A stretch of 64,000 bases of DNA from Methylophaga sp. (GTDB lineage: Bacteria; Pseudomonadota; Gammaproteobacteria; Nitrosococcales; Methylophagaceae), in assembly GCA_002696735.1 (NCBI GenBank), contig NZSL01000012.1:332091-396090 (forward strand). The letters are read 5' to 3'. The translations under genes were made by a program, and so were the position numbers. A model generated the notes under the pieces. It was not told the DNA's origin. It worked only from the letters and a program-made list of their open reading frames with translations, and searched no databases. How positions within the stretch are numbered: position 1 is the first letter of the stretch; the number at the start of each line of letters is the position of its first letter. Of this stretch, positions 17,666-25,886 are shown in pieces.

Positions 17666-19192
17666 TTGTTTAATATAAAGACGACAGGGATGTTTATCCT
17701 TGCACTCACAATAGCCATAATAGCCTATTGGGCGGGGCTTGCTGAAGCTGTTTCAAGATGGAGCAACCAGGAAGAATACAGCCATGGTTTTTTAATCCCA
17801 TTAGTTACTCTCTTTATTCTATGGGAAAAACGTAATTTAATTAATGCTGCAAAAGGGCCCCCTCTGTGGTCTGGGGTGTTCGTGATACTGGTTGCCATAA
17901 TTATTTTTATTGTGGGCGAAATCAGCGCGCTGTTTTTACTTATTCAATATTCCTTTGTAATGGTTCTGCTTGGGCTTTCGATGGTAACCGTCGGCAAAGC
18001 AACTAAATATACCTTTGCTCCAATACTGTTACTTTTATTTGCGATTCCCTTACCCTACGTTATAGAAGTCGTTCTTACTGCCAAGCTTCAGTTATTTTCC
18101 TCGTGGTTAGGTGTTCAGGTCATTCGATTATTCCAGATTCCGGTATTCCTGGAAGGCAATATTATTGACCTGGGTGTTTATCAACTTCAGGTAGTTGAGG
18201 CCTGCAGTGGTCTGCGTTATCTCTTTCCATTAATGAGTTTGGGATTTATTGCTGCGTATTTTTATCAAGCGGCTTTCTGGAAGCGTGCCACCGTTTTTCT
18301 GATGACAATTCCAATTACCATTTTGATGAACAGTTTCCGGATCGGTGCTATTGGCGTCATGGTCGATAATTGGGGCATCTCAATGGCAGAAGGCTTTCTG
18401 CATGATTTTGAGGGCTGGATTATCTTTATGGCCTGCGCGGCTTTGCTTTTCTTACTGGTGGTGTTGCTGGAGAAAATTGCACCTAGTCGCAAAACACTGT
18501 CACAGCTTTTTGGTGTAGTGGATCATGCACCTGCGAATAAAATGTTCAGTGGGGATTCGCTTGGGTATTCCTACAAACCATTTATAGTCGTTCTGCTGAT
18601 TTTAATTACAGCTCTGTTTGCTACCAAATTTTTCGATAACCGTGTTGAAGCAGTTCCTGAGCATCAGGAATTTATTAGTTTCCCATTACAGTTTAACGAT
18701 TGGATCGGACAGCACGAAAAGTTAGATGAACGTGTGGTTGATAAGCTGGGGATGACAGATTATCTGTTTGTTAATTTCACGGGAATGGACAGTACTATTG
18801 TTAACCTTTATGTGGCTTACTATGAATCACAACGTAAAGGTCAGTCACCCCATTCGCCGCGAGTATGTATCCCGGGTGGTGGTTGGGAGATTGCAGATTT
18901 TCGCCGAACCGAAGTCATGGGTGAGCCAATTAACCGCGTTATTATCAAAAATGGTGATCAGGAACAGTTGGTTTATTACTGGTTCCAGGGGCGCGGCAGA
19001 CAGATTGCTAATGAATATTTGAATAAGTGGTTTTTATTCAAAGATGCTTTAATGGAAAACAGAACAGATGGCGCACTGGTTCGCTATGTCACGCCTGTGC
19101 TTCCAGGTGAGAGTCATCAGGATGCTGATGCCAGAATCCAGTCGCTTATGAAGAATACTTCACCGGAAATTAAACGTTATCTTGCAGAATAA
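17666..19192 (+). CDS. exosortase fused to EpsI
   Basis: This 508-residue inner-membrane protein has about eight transmembrane segments in residues 1-290, with the exosortase catalytic triad: Cys180 in VVEACSGLRYL, Arg225 in MNSFRIG and His246 in EGFLHDFEG. Exosortases cleave the C-terminal PEP-CTERM-like sorting signal of exported proteins. Residues 320-508 are an EpsI domain (PLQFNDWIGQHEKLDERVVDKLG, RVCIPGGGWEI, VYYWFQGRGR), a periplasmic factor linked to exosortases and exopolysaccharide. The start is TTG with GAGGGG six bases upstream; an in-frame ATG at 17690 is a weaker choice. The single-chain fusion resembles the XrtD type, but the sorting-signal class cannot be fixed because no substrate with a PEP-CTERM or VPLPA-CTERM tail is in the window. 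Confidence 0.85.
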   Translation: MFNIKTTGMFILALTIAIIAYWAGLAEAVSRWSNQEEYSHGFLIPLVTLFILWEKRNLINAAKGPPLWSGVFVILVAIIIFIVGEISALFLLIQYSFVMVLLGLSMVTVGKATKYTFAPILLLLFAIPLPYVIEVVLTAKLQLFSSWLGVQVIRLFQIPVFLEGNIIDLGVYQLQVVEACSGLRYLFPLMSLGFIAAYFYQAAFWKRATVFLMTIPITILMNSFRIGAIGVMVDNWGISMAEGFLHDFEGWIIFMACAALLFLLVVLLEKIAPSRKTLSQLFGVVDHAPANKMFSGDSLGYSYKPFIVVLLILITALFATKFFDNRVEAVPEHQEFISFPLQFNDWIGQHEKLDERVVDKLGMTDYLFVNFTGMDSTIVNLYVAYYESQRKGQSPHSPRVCIPGGGWEIADFRRTEVMGEPINRVIIKNGDQEQLVYYWFQGRGRQIANEYLNKWFLFKDALMENRTDGALVRYVTPVLPGESHQDADARIQSLMKNTSPEIKRYLAE

Positions 19193-19208
19193 GTTTAGGA
19201 ATATGGCT

Positions 19209-21590
19209 ATGAAAAATTTAAAACGTACCGTTCTTACAGCCTTATTGGTTGGTGTTATTTCAGGCTGTGGTTCTGCCGAGGAATCTTCTGAAAAGTTCAT
19301 TGAAAGCGGTAAAGAGCTTATGAATGAGGGGGATTATGACAAAGCCCGGTTAGAGTTCCGCAATGCCTTGCAAATTAATCCGTTAGAAGCCGAAGGCTAT
19401 TACCAACTGGCGTTGATTGATGAAAAGAATCAGAACTGGAAAGGGATGTATGCCAATTTATCCACGGTAGAGTCCCTGGAGCCAAATCATGTCAATGCCA
19501 TTGTTAAACTGGGTCAAATACAATTGCTATCTGGACGGCTTGAAGAAGCAATGGAGCGGGCTGAAAAAGCGCTTTCCCTTGAGCCGGAAAATATCGAAGC
19601 CATATTGCTTCAGGCAACTGTGTATATCAAACAGGAAAAATTTGACGAAGCAGAAAAGCAAATTAATCAGGCTTTATCTATAGATAGTAAGTCTATGGAG
19701 GCGTTGTCAGCCAGAATAATGCTCTACAAAGAAACTGAACAATATGACGCAGCAATCTCTGCTGCTGACGAAGCATTAGCTTCTCATCCAGATTCATTGC
19801 CAGTAAAAATGATTAAGTTGAGTATTTACGAAGCACAAAAAGATTTTAATGCAATGGAGTCATTGCTCGCATCGCTATCAGAAGAAATGCCTGATGAAAG
19901 CTGGATTGCGATTTCTCGTACTAAATTGCTCAATGATGGATTAAACCGTCCTCAGGAAGCACGTAAGGTTATGGAAGATTATATTGCTGCTAATCCTGAT
20001 GATATTGAAACCAAACTGGCTTATGTCGGTTTTTTAAATAATTCTGATGCCGATGCTGCGGTAGCGAAGCTTGATCAATATTTAGCAGAAAACCCTGATA
20101 ATCAGGAATTACGCTTTGCCAAACTGGAAATGTTGCAGAGACAGGGTAAAACCGATGATATGGTGGCTGAATTGGAAGCTATTATTGCTGCTGAACCTGA
20201 TACCGATAGTGGTTTGAGAGCAAAGGCGACATTAGCTGGCCTTGAAGCCAGCAAGCAAAACTTTGACCAGGCTGAAAAAATGGCCGATGAAGTTCTTGCC
20301 ATTGATTCACAAAATGAACAGGCGTTATTGATCAAATCAAAATTACAAATTCGTAATGAGGATTTTGATTCTGCGATAAGTAATCTTCGCACAATAATCC
20401 GTAATAATCCTGAAGCCGATGAGGCGATGGTTTTGCTTGCTCAAGTCTATATGAAAACCGGTTCAGCACAATTAGCTGAGAATAGCTTCAGGCAGGCGTT
20501 ATCTGTCAATCCACGTAATCCTCAGGCTGCCATGTCAGTTGCCAGTAGCCTTATGCGTAGCAATGATCTGGAGCGAACTGAAAATGTATTGATTGGTGCT
20601 TTGGAAGGTAATCCGGATTCTGAAGAGTTATTACAGGCTTTAGCACAAGTCCGAATTCTTAAACGTGACTGGGCTGGCACCCAGAAAACATTGGAGTCTT
20701 TAGGGGATTCTGAGTCGGCTTTGACGCACCTTTTAAGTGCTCAGATGTATCAAGGGCTTGAAGATTATACATTGGCCATATCTGAATATGATCGGGCCTT
20801 ACAGATTGATCCTGGTCTTACTCGTGCCTTGCAGGAGCTGGCCCAAAGCTATGTACGTCTTGAACAGCAAGAAAAGATGATTGAATACCTTAATCAACAC
20901 ATTGCGGATCATCCTCAACAGTTGAATGGGTACTCAGTATTAAGTAATTACTATGTGTCGCAGAACGACTGGGATGCTGCGATAGATGTCACTAAAAAAG
21001 GAATTCAGACGAATCCTCAGTGGGGTGGAGGCTATGGCATGATGGCTGGTATGTATCATCAAAAAGGTGATATGGAACAGGCCGTTTCAACTTATCAGCA
21101 AGGTCTGGAAAAATTACCTGAAGATAACGTTCTTACTTTACAGCTGGCCTCAACATATGAATCTATGGGAGAGTTTCAAAAGGCCCGGGATTTATATGAA
21201 GAAGTTATTTCCCGAGATCCTTCAATTGATGTTGCTGCCAACAATCTCGCCAGTTTGCTGACGGATCAATTTGAATCGCCAGAAAATCTGCAGCGGGCAT
21301 TAACATTGTCCAGCCGTTTTCGGGATTCTGAACAACCTTATTTTGCCGATACCTTTGGCTGGGTAAACTACAAAATGGGTAATTATGAAGATGCCAGACC
21401 TGCATTGGAGACAGCAGCTTCAAGTGATGATGCAATTGCTTTATTCCATTATCATCTTGGCCGTGTTTATGTTGCCTTGAGTATGCCTGAAGAGGCCCGC
21501 CAATCATTTGAGCGCGCTCAACGTATGGCAAATGAAGAGAATGATGAGGCGTTGGTGGCTAAAATTACTGAACAATTAAGTCAGTTGTAA
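19209..21590 (+). CDS. PEP-CTERM-system TPR-repeat lipoprotein
   Basis: This 793-residue protein begins with a lipoprotein signal peptide (MKNLKRTVLTALLVGVIS then the lipidated cysteine in SGC at residue 21). The rest is a long run of tetratricopeptide repeats, for example YDKARLEFRNALQINPLEAEGYYQLA and EEAMERAEKALSLEPENIEAI, with the usual A-x8-hydrophobic-x3-P spacing through the C-terminus. This is the architecture of PrsT, the TPR lipoprotein found beside exosortase A-type systems; it probably scaffolds exopolysaccharide export or protein sorting. I chose ATG 19209 because TTTAGGA lies eight bases upstream, whereas the ATG two codons earlier is too close. Confidence 0.85.
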   Translation: MKNLKRTVLTALLVGVISGCGSAEESSEKFIESGKELMNEGDYDKARLEFRNALQINPLEAEGYYQLALIDEKNQNWKGMYANLSTVESLEPNHVNAIVKLGQIQLLSGRLEEAMERAEKALSLEPENIEAILLQATVYIKQEKFDEAEKQINQALSIDSKSMEALSARIMLYKETEQYDAAISAADEALASHPDSLPVKMIKLSIYEAQKDFNAMESLLASLSEEMPDESWIAISRTKLLNDGLNRPQEARKVMEDYIAANPDDIETKLAYVGFLNNSDADAAVAKLDQYLAENPDNQELRFAKLEMLQRQGKTDDMVAELEAIIAAEPDTDSGLRAKATLAGLEASKQNFDQAEKMADEVLAIDSQNEQALLIKSKLQIRNEDFDSAISNLRTIIRNNPEADEAMVLLAQVYMKTGSAQLAENSFRQALSVNPRNPQAAMSVASSLMRSNDLERTENVLIGALEGNPDSEELLQALAQVRILKRDWAGTQKTLESLGDSESALTHLLSAQMYQGLEDYTLAISEYDRALQIDPGLTRALQELAQSYVRLEQQEKMIEYLNQHIADHPQQLNGYSVLSNYYVSQNDWDAAIDVTKKGIQTNPQWGGGYGMMAGMYHQKGDMEQAVSTYQQGLEKLPEDNVLTLQLASTYESMGEFQKARDLYEEVISRDPSIDVAANNLASLLTDQFESPENLQRALTLSSRFRDSEQPYFADTFGWVNYKMGNYEDARPALETAASSDDAIALFHYHLGRVYVALSMPEEARQSFERAQRMANEENDEALVAKITEQLSQL

Positions 21591-21874
21591 CGTAGTACAT
21601 TTTTGTTAGTAAACTCTATGCATTGATAACGGATTAAAGAGCGTAGTTTTTGTAAAAAAATAAACTGTTAACTTTAATCCGTTTTGCATAGGTTGATTTG
21701 ATTGAGTCCGAGATAAAATAAACGCACTTACTTTTATTTTTGCTTAGCTGTCCTAGTAAATGTGCAGGCAATAGGGTTTTAAAAGCTAACCAACCTGGTG
21801 AGCTGGAATACAGAGTTGTTTTCTTAATAGTCTCATCTAAATCTAATTGAAGCTAAATTTAAGGAGTTTTGCCT
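21591..21874. other. intergenic region with a long imperfect inverted repeat
   Basis: No gene is seen in these 284 bases. ACGGATTAAAG at 21629-21639 pairs with CTTTAATCCGT at 21672-21682, and the outer CTATGCA and TGCATAG continue the stem after small bulges (about 21616-21690), giving roughly 18 base pairs around a 32-nt loop. It probably ends the exopolysaccharide transcript or is a hairpin in the cysC leader; there is no clean U-run. The cysC promoter should lie in 21700-21860. Confidence 0.45.
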
Positions 21875-22483
21875 GTGGAAAGGGAGAATGTTGTCTGGCA
21901 CATGCACAAAGTCAGCAAAGCGGATCGTAGTCAGCAAAAAAAACAGCGCTCTGCTATTTTATGGTTTACCGGCTTAAGTGCTTCAGGCAAATCCACTATT
22001 GCCGGTGCAGTAGAACAGGCTTTATTTGAGTTAGGACATCATACGTATTTGCTGGATGGTGATAATGTCAGACATGGGCTGAATAAAGATCTTGGTTTTT
22101 CTGATGATGACCGAATTGAAAATATTCGCCGTATCGGTGAAATGGCTAAGTTGTTTGCCGATGCTGGATTAATTGTTTTAACCGCTTTTATTTCACCTTT
22201 TCGCTCTGATCGCCGTTTGGTACGTGACTTGGTCGAAGCAGATGAATTTGTCGAAGTCTATATGGATACACCACTTAGTGTGTGTGAGCAGCGAGATCCA
22301 AAAGGTCTTTATCAAAAAGCCCGTCGGGGTGAGATTAAGAACTTTACGGGGATTGATTCCGAATACGAAGCTCCAGAAGCGGCTGAAGTCACTTTGAATA
22401 CGGCCGAATGTGATATTGCCGAGTGCGTGGCACAGGTAATTGAGTATTTACGGACAAACAATATCATCCATAGTAAGGCTTAA
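21875..22483 (+). CDS. cysC: adenylylsulfate kinase
   Basis: This 202-residue APS kinase phosphorylates adenosine 5'-phosphosulfate to PAPS with ATP in the cytoplasm. The P-loop GLSASGKS is at residues 33-40, the APS-binding [16 protein letters not shown] is near 62-77 and [14 protein letters not shown] follows; all diagnostic motifs are intact. I chose GTG 21875, eight bases after AAGGAG; a TTG two codons earlier would be only two bases from it. No cysD, cysN or cysH is nearby, so this copy is not part of an assimilatory sulfate operon; beside a locus with a sulfotransferase it more likely makes PAPS for polysaccharide sulfation. Confidence 0.9.
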   Translation: MERENVVWHMHKVSKADRSQQKKQRSAILWFTGLSASGKSTIAGAVEQALFELGHHTYLLDGDNVRHGLNKDLGFSDDDRIENIRRIGEMAKLFADAGLIVLTAFISPFRSDRRLVRDLVEADEFVEVYMDTPLSVCEQRDPKGLYQKARRGEIKNFTGIDSEYEAPEAAEVTLNTAECDIAECVAQVIEYLRTNNIIHSKA

Positions 22484-22484
22484 G

Positions 22485-23444
22485 ATGCGGTTTATTGATG
22501 TATTTAATGGCGATGCCGATGGCATTTGCGCGCTGGTGCAATTGCGACTTGCCGAACCGAGGGACTCCGAGTTAGTTACAGGCATTAAGCGTGATATTAA
22601 CCTGCTTAAGAACGTACTGGCTGATGCAGGTGACAAGCTGACAGTGCTGGATATCTCAATGGAAAAAAATGCCGTTGATTTAATGCGTTTGCTTGATGCA
22701 GGAGCCGATGTGTTTTATGCCGATCATCATCAACCCGGTGATATTCCACAACATGCCGGCTTATCTGCTTATATCGATATGGCCGCAACTACCTGTACCT
22801 CACTCATCGTTGATAACTATCTTGATGGACAATTTCATCAGTGGGCTATTACTGCTGCGTATGGTGATAATCTGACTGCTGTGGCAGATAAACTTGCTGA
22901 CGAAGCCGGAATGAGCGATGCCCAACGTGAAGAGTTATCCTCGCTGGGGATTTATCTTAATTACAACGGCTATGGTGCCAATACGGATGATTTGTTATTC
23001 CATCCGGCCGAGTTATTTAAACAGTGCGTTGCTTACACTTCCCCCTTTGATTTTATTCATGATAATCGTGCGGCTTATGAAAAGCTTTCAACCGGTTATA
23101 ACGAAGATATGCGTTCTGGCTTAACCATTTCCCCAAAGTATCAAACAGACAAGCTAGCCGTTATCTGTTTGCCTGATGAAAAGTGGGCGCGTCGTGTCAG
23201 TGGGGTATTGGGTAATGAATTGGCAAACCAGTTTCCCGACCGAGCACATGCGATTGTTTCAGTAAAAGATGCTGATCACTATCTGGTAAGTCTACGGGCA
23301 CCGAACTCTAACCGGAGTGGCGCTGATGAGATTGCCGGTCAATTTCCAACCGGTGGTGGACGTAAAGCGGCCGCAGGGATTAATGCTCTTCCAATGAATC
23401 AGCTTGATCAGCTTATTGAAGTGATGGAAAAACAATACGCCTAG
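22485..23444 (+). CDS. DHH-family phosphoesterase-like protein
   Basis: This 319-residue protein begins MRFIDVFNGDADGICALVQL, where NGDADG is the first metal-binding motif of the DHH superfamily. YADHHQPG near residue 78 is the defining DHH motif and a DHHA1-like end reads FPTGGGRKAAAGI. The family includes RecJ, nano-RNase, cyclic-di-AMP phosphodiesterases and polyphosphatases; this lineage has not, as far as I know, a defined substrate. I chose ATG 22485, one base after the cysC stop; a longer start would read inside cysC. The one-base spacing suggests cotranscription, so a nucleotide link such as cleaving PAP (the by-product of sulfotransfer) is possible but only an inference. Confidence 0.8.
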   Translation: MRFIDVFNGDADGICALVQLRLAEPRDSELVTGIKRDINLLKNVLADAGDKLTVLDISMEKNAVDLMRLLDAGADVFYADHHQPGDIPQHAGLSAYIDMAATTCTSLIVDNYLDGQFHQWAITAAYGDNLTAVADKLADEAGMSDAQREELSSLGIYLNYNGYGANTDDLLFHPAELFKQCVAYTSPFDFIHDNRAAYEKLSTGYNEDMRSGLTISPKYQTDKLAVICLPDEKWARRVSGVLGNELANQFPDRAHAIVSVKDADHYLVSLRAPNSNRSGADEIAGQFPTGGGRKAAAGINALPMNQLDQLIEVMEKQYA

Positions 23445-23451
23445 AGCGTTA

Positions 23452-23653
23452 GGCTTGTGGCTCTTTCATCTCCGCCTCTGTTGTATGAAATACATCCCTG
23501 TACTTCACCGCTTCGCGGCCAGCTAAGCTGTTCAAATGAGTTCCAGACTCATTTGTCAATCACTTATGTAGGGTGGCTACACTGCGTGCTTTCCGCCTTG
23601 TCGGCCACAAAAAAAGCCGCCAGAAGTGGTAGATATGAAAGATCAACAAGCCC
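23452..23653 (-). repeat. TA-flanked inverted-repeat element, copy A (short form)
   Basis: This 202-bp element is flanked by TA on both sides (23450-23451 and 23654-23655). Its right end, GATCAACAAGCCC, is the inverted form of the left end of the two other copies; its own left end (GGCTTGTGGCTCTTTCAT) has diverged. Read on the minus strand it matches copy B from its start through the ATGTATTTCATACAAC stretch, then skips to AGAGGCGGAGATGAAAG. TA duplication and terminal repeats point to a MITE of the IS630/Tc1-mariner kind. No transposase is encoded. Confidence 0.75.
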
Positions 23654-23664
23654 TAGTGTTAAAT

Positions 23665-23705
23665 TAAAAAAAGCCTTGCAGAACTTAATCTACAGGGCTT
23701 TTTTA
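23665..23705. terminator. bidirectional rho-independent terminator
   Basis: AAAAAAGCCTTGCAG and CTACAGGGCTTTTTT form a stem with an A-run on one side and a T-run on the other. It lies between the convergent DHH gene (plus) and cytochrome b561 gene (minus), so it can end both transcripts. Confidence 0.8.
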
Positions 23706-23714
23706 TGCGAAGTT

Positions 23715-24242
23715 TTAACCTGCCATGCGTTTTAAAACATCGTCTTTTCGGATGAAGTGATGATATAGCGCCCCGGTAATATGGGCGATCACCAGAAAGA
23801 CTAATAAAAATGCAAAAGGAGAGTGCCACTCACCAAGGGAAAGTGCCCACGGAACTTCACCAGCAGGTTTGCCAATCAGTTCAACACCAAACACTTTGAC
23901 CGGATAGCCTTTACCGTAAATATATAAGGCCCCAAGGAAAGGCATAACAAGCATGGATAGATACATCAGACGATGTGCCAGTTTGGCCATAGTGCCGTCC
24001 ATTCCCGGGTTAGTTGGGCGCTGAGGTTTTTGTTTCATCGTCCACAATAGGCGCGCGATTGTGAGAATCAGAATAATGGCACCCATGGAGACATGCCATG
24101 GACCAAAGGTATCACCCAGCCAATGTTCACCTTCATTAATCCGATCAGCAAATTTAAAAAACTGCTGCAACACCAATACGGCGATTACCCAATGAAAAAA
24201 ACGCGTGATGGAGCCATAGCGTTGGTTATCGTCATGTAACAT
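23715..24242 (-). CDS. cytochrome b561 family protein
   Basis: This 175-residue inner-membrane di-heme cytochrome of the bacterial b561 (CybB) type has four hydrophobic segments. Haem-ligand histidines are visible in RFFHWVIAVLVL (about residue 17), FGPWHVSMGAIILI (49), KLAHRLMYL (90) and VIAHITGALYHH (153, 157-161). Such proteins pass electrons from quinol or superoxide; a metabolic partner cannot be inferred. It is transcribed toward the terminator at 23665-23705 and its start lies 57 bases from repeat copy B. Confidence 0.9.
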   Translation of the reverse strand: MLHDDNQRYGSITRFFHWVIAVLVLQQFFKFADRINEGEHWLGDTFGPWHVSMGAIILILTIARLLWTMKQKPQRPTNPGMDGTMAKLAHRLMYLSMLVMPFLGALYIYGKGYPVKVFGVELIGKPAGEVPWALSLGEWHSPFAFLLVFLVIAHITGALYHHFIRKDDVLKRMAG

Positions 24243-24299
24243 TTCTCTCTCCTTTGTTTGCCATCATTTTTTATATTTACGAGAACGTTATCTCGCTTA

Positions 24300-24753
24300 G
24301 GGCTTGTTTTTCTTTCATATCCACCACTGCTGGAGACTATTTTTGTGTCCGACAAGGCGTAAAGCACGCAGTGTAGTCTTCCTACATAAGTGATTGACAA
24401 ATGAGTCTGGAACTCATTTGAACAGCTTAGCTGGCCGCGTAGCGGTGAAATACAGGGATGTATTTCATACAACGCTGGCGGGCGCAAAAATAGTCCCAGC
24501 CCTTTGGGTTGTGACTGAAAAAGCGCCACTTATGTCCACGGACGGACGGTATGCCGGCGCGCCAGGGAGGCGCGCGCCGGTCTGCGTTTCTTGTCGCTTA
24601 TTTAGAACAACTACAAAAACGCCGGGAGCGTTTTTGAGCGTAAGCCCCAATGGGGTGAGATACATGGATGTATCTCACAAAAGGCGCTCCTTGTGCCTTG
24701 ATTGGCGCTTTTTCAGCTCACAACAGAGGCGGAGATGAAAGATAAACAAGCCC
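24300..24753 (+). repeat. TA-flanked inverted-repeat element, copy B (long composite form)
   Basis: This 454-bp element is flanked by TA (24298-24299 and 24754-24755) with ends GGGCTTGTTTTTCTTTCAT and its inverse. The first 175 bases match copy A. A second module then follows, itself bounded by an inverted pair (GTTGTGACTGAAAAAGCGCC around 24508-24527 and its near-inverse around 24703-24724). Within that module are smaller hairpins: GCCGGCGCGCC facing GGCGCGCGCCGG, and TGAGATACATGGATGTATCTCA-type dyads. It looks like a nested MITE. No transposase-like frame is present. Confidence 0.75.
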
Positions 24754-24825
24754 TAGTATATGAGCGGCAAGTTTAAGTGTTTATTAAGAGATTATGATTA
24801 GGCCTTCGTTATCAACTTTGCATTA

Positions 24826-25767
24826 TCAGACCTCTTGAAAATGCGTGTGGATCTGTTCCAGTCGTTCATACACATGATCAATAAAAGACTGGGCTACACG
24901 TGACGGATATTTGCCCATTGGGTGAACCAGACACCATGAACGGCGAATGGGAAAGTCTTGAATTTCCAACATCTTCAATTGTCCGGTTCGTAACTCAGCA
25001 ATCACACTTAACCTTGGCAGGATGGCTACTCCAAGACCGGCAATAACAGCGTGTTTAATGCTTTCATTGGAACTTAATTCCATAGTCGGTTTAATTTGCA
25101 GACGATGTTGCTGACAGTGATGTTCAACGGCAAACCGAGTTCCTGAACCATTTTCTCGTATCAACATGGGCTCGGCAAAAAACTGCTTTGCTGAGACCTG
25201 ATTTTGTTTGTTCAAAGGATGTTGGTTGTTGATTACAGCAATGAGTTCATTATCCAGGAAAGGTAATGTGCTTAATGAGCGTCCTTCAGGGACCATTGCC
25301 ATAATGACCACATCATCAATATTCAGTTTTAATCTTTCCAAGGCCTGGGTACGGTTTACAACGTCGATATGAACATTTACCGCTGGGAATTCTTTCAGAA
25401 AGCTGCTTAGTAAATAGGGCACGACAGTTTGCGATGAACTGACAATACTTAAGCGTAAATCGCCTGAGAGCGCTTCCCGCAATAAATTCAATTCGCTTTG
25501 TAGTTCACTCATTTGACCAAATAAACGTTCTATAAACACTGCCACCCGTTCACCTGCTTCGGTGCAATACAGTTGGCGTCCGATATATTCAAACAGTGGC
25601 TGCTCAAGTGCATTTTCCAGATGCCGCATTTGTGAGCTGACCGCAGGTTGGGTAAGACCCAGATATTCCGCTGCTTTGCGATAACCTTTATGTTGGTAGA
25701 CCGCCTGAAAAACCTGCATTTGTCTGAATGACAAACGGGATACTAATTGTTGAAGACTGAGCGCCAT
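24826..25767 (-). CDS. pycR: LysR-family regulator of pyruvate carboxylase
   Basis: This 313-residue LysR-type transcriptional regulator has an N-terminal winged helix-turn-helix: FRQMQVFQAVYQHKGYRKAAEYLGLTQPAVSSQMRHLENAL at about residues 15-55, then a substrate-binding domain to the C-terminus. It is divergent from pycA with a 119-base shared region containing a perfect LysR-type dyad. The same LysR-pycA-pycB arrangement is known in Pseudomonas, where the regulator is called PycR; the symbol rests on that context. The ligand is unknown. Confidence 0.8.
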   Translation of the reverse strand: MALSLQQLVSRLSFRQMQVFQAVYQHKGYRKAAEYLGLTQPAVSSQMRHLENALEQPLFEYIGRQLYCTEAGERVAVFIERLFGQMSELQSELNLLREALSGDLRLSIVSSSQTVVPYLLSSFLKEFPAVNVHIDVVNRTQALERLKLNIDDVVIMAMVPEGRSLSTLPFLDNELIAVINNQHPLNKQNQVSAKQFFAEPMLIRENGSGTRFAVEHHCQQHRLQIKPTMELSSNESIKHAVIAGLGVAILPRLSVIAELRTGQLKMLEIQDFPIRRSWCLVHPMGKYPSRVAQSFIDHVYERLEQIHTHFQEV

Positions 25768-25789
25768 TTACTGCACCTGTATATTGAGT

Positions 25790-25807
25790 GATAAGTTTTT
25801 ACTTATC
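25790..25807. promoter_or_regulatory. LysR-type operator between pycR and pycA
   Basis: GATAAGT-TTTT-ACTTATC is a perfect seven-base dyad with the T-N11-A pattern of LysR sites. It lies 23 bases upstream of the regulator start and about 80 bases upstream of pycA. A second weaker dyad (TGAT-N8-ATCA) lies at about 25825-25840 closer to pycA, as expected for an activation site. Confidence 0.65.
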
Positions 25808-25886
25808 GGTGAATTATATTTAATTGATTTTTGTTTATCAGTAATTTGTTTTACGCTTTGCCAACAAATCTGGCCGAGGCTGAGCT

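Noticed and set aside
23457-24738. Open frames reading PPLYEIHPC...SPLRGQLSCSNEFQTHLS in repeat copies A and B
   Set aside because: They are translations of the inverted-repeat elements in both orientations and change with the element boundaries, so they are not genes.
24300-24753. An insertion sequence with a transposase
   Set aside because: The element is only 454 bases, and no DDE-type frame is present; a non-autonomous repeat is the better description.
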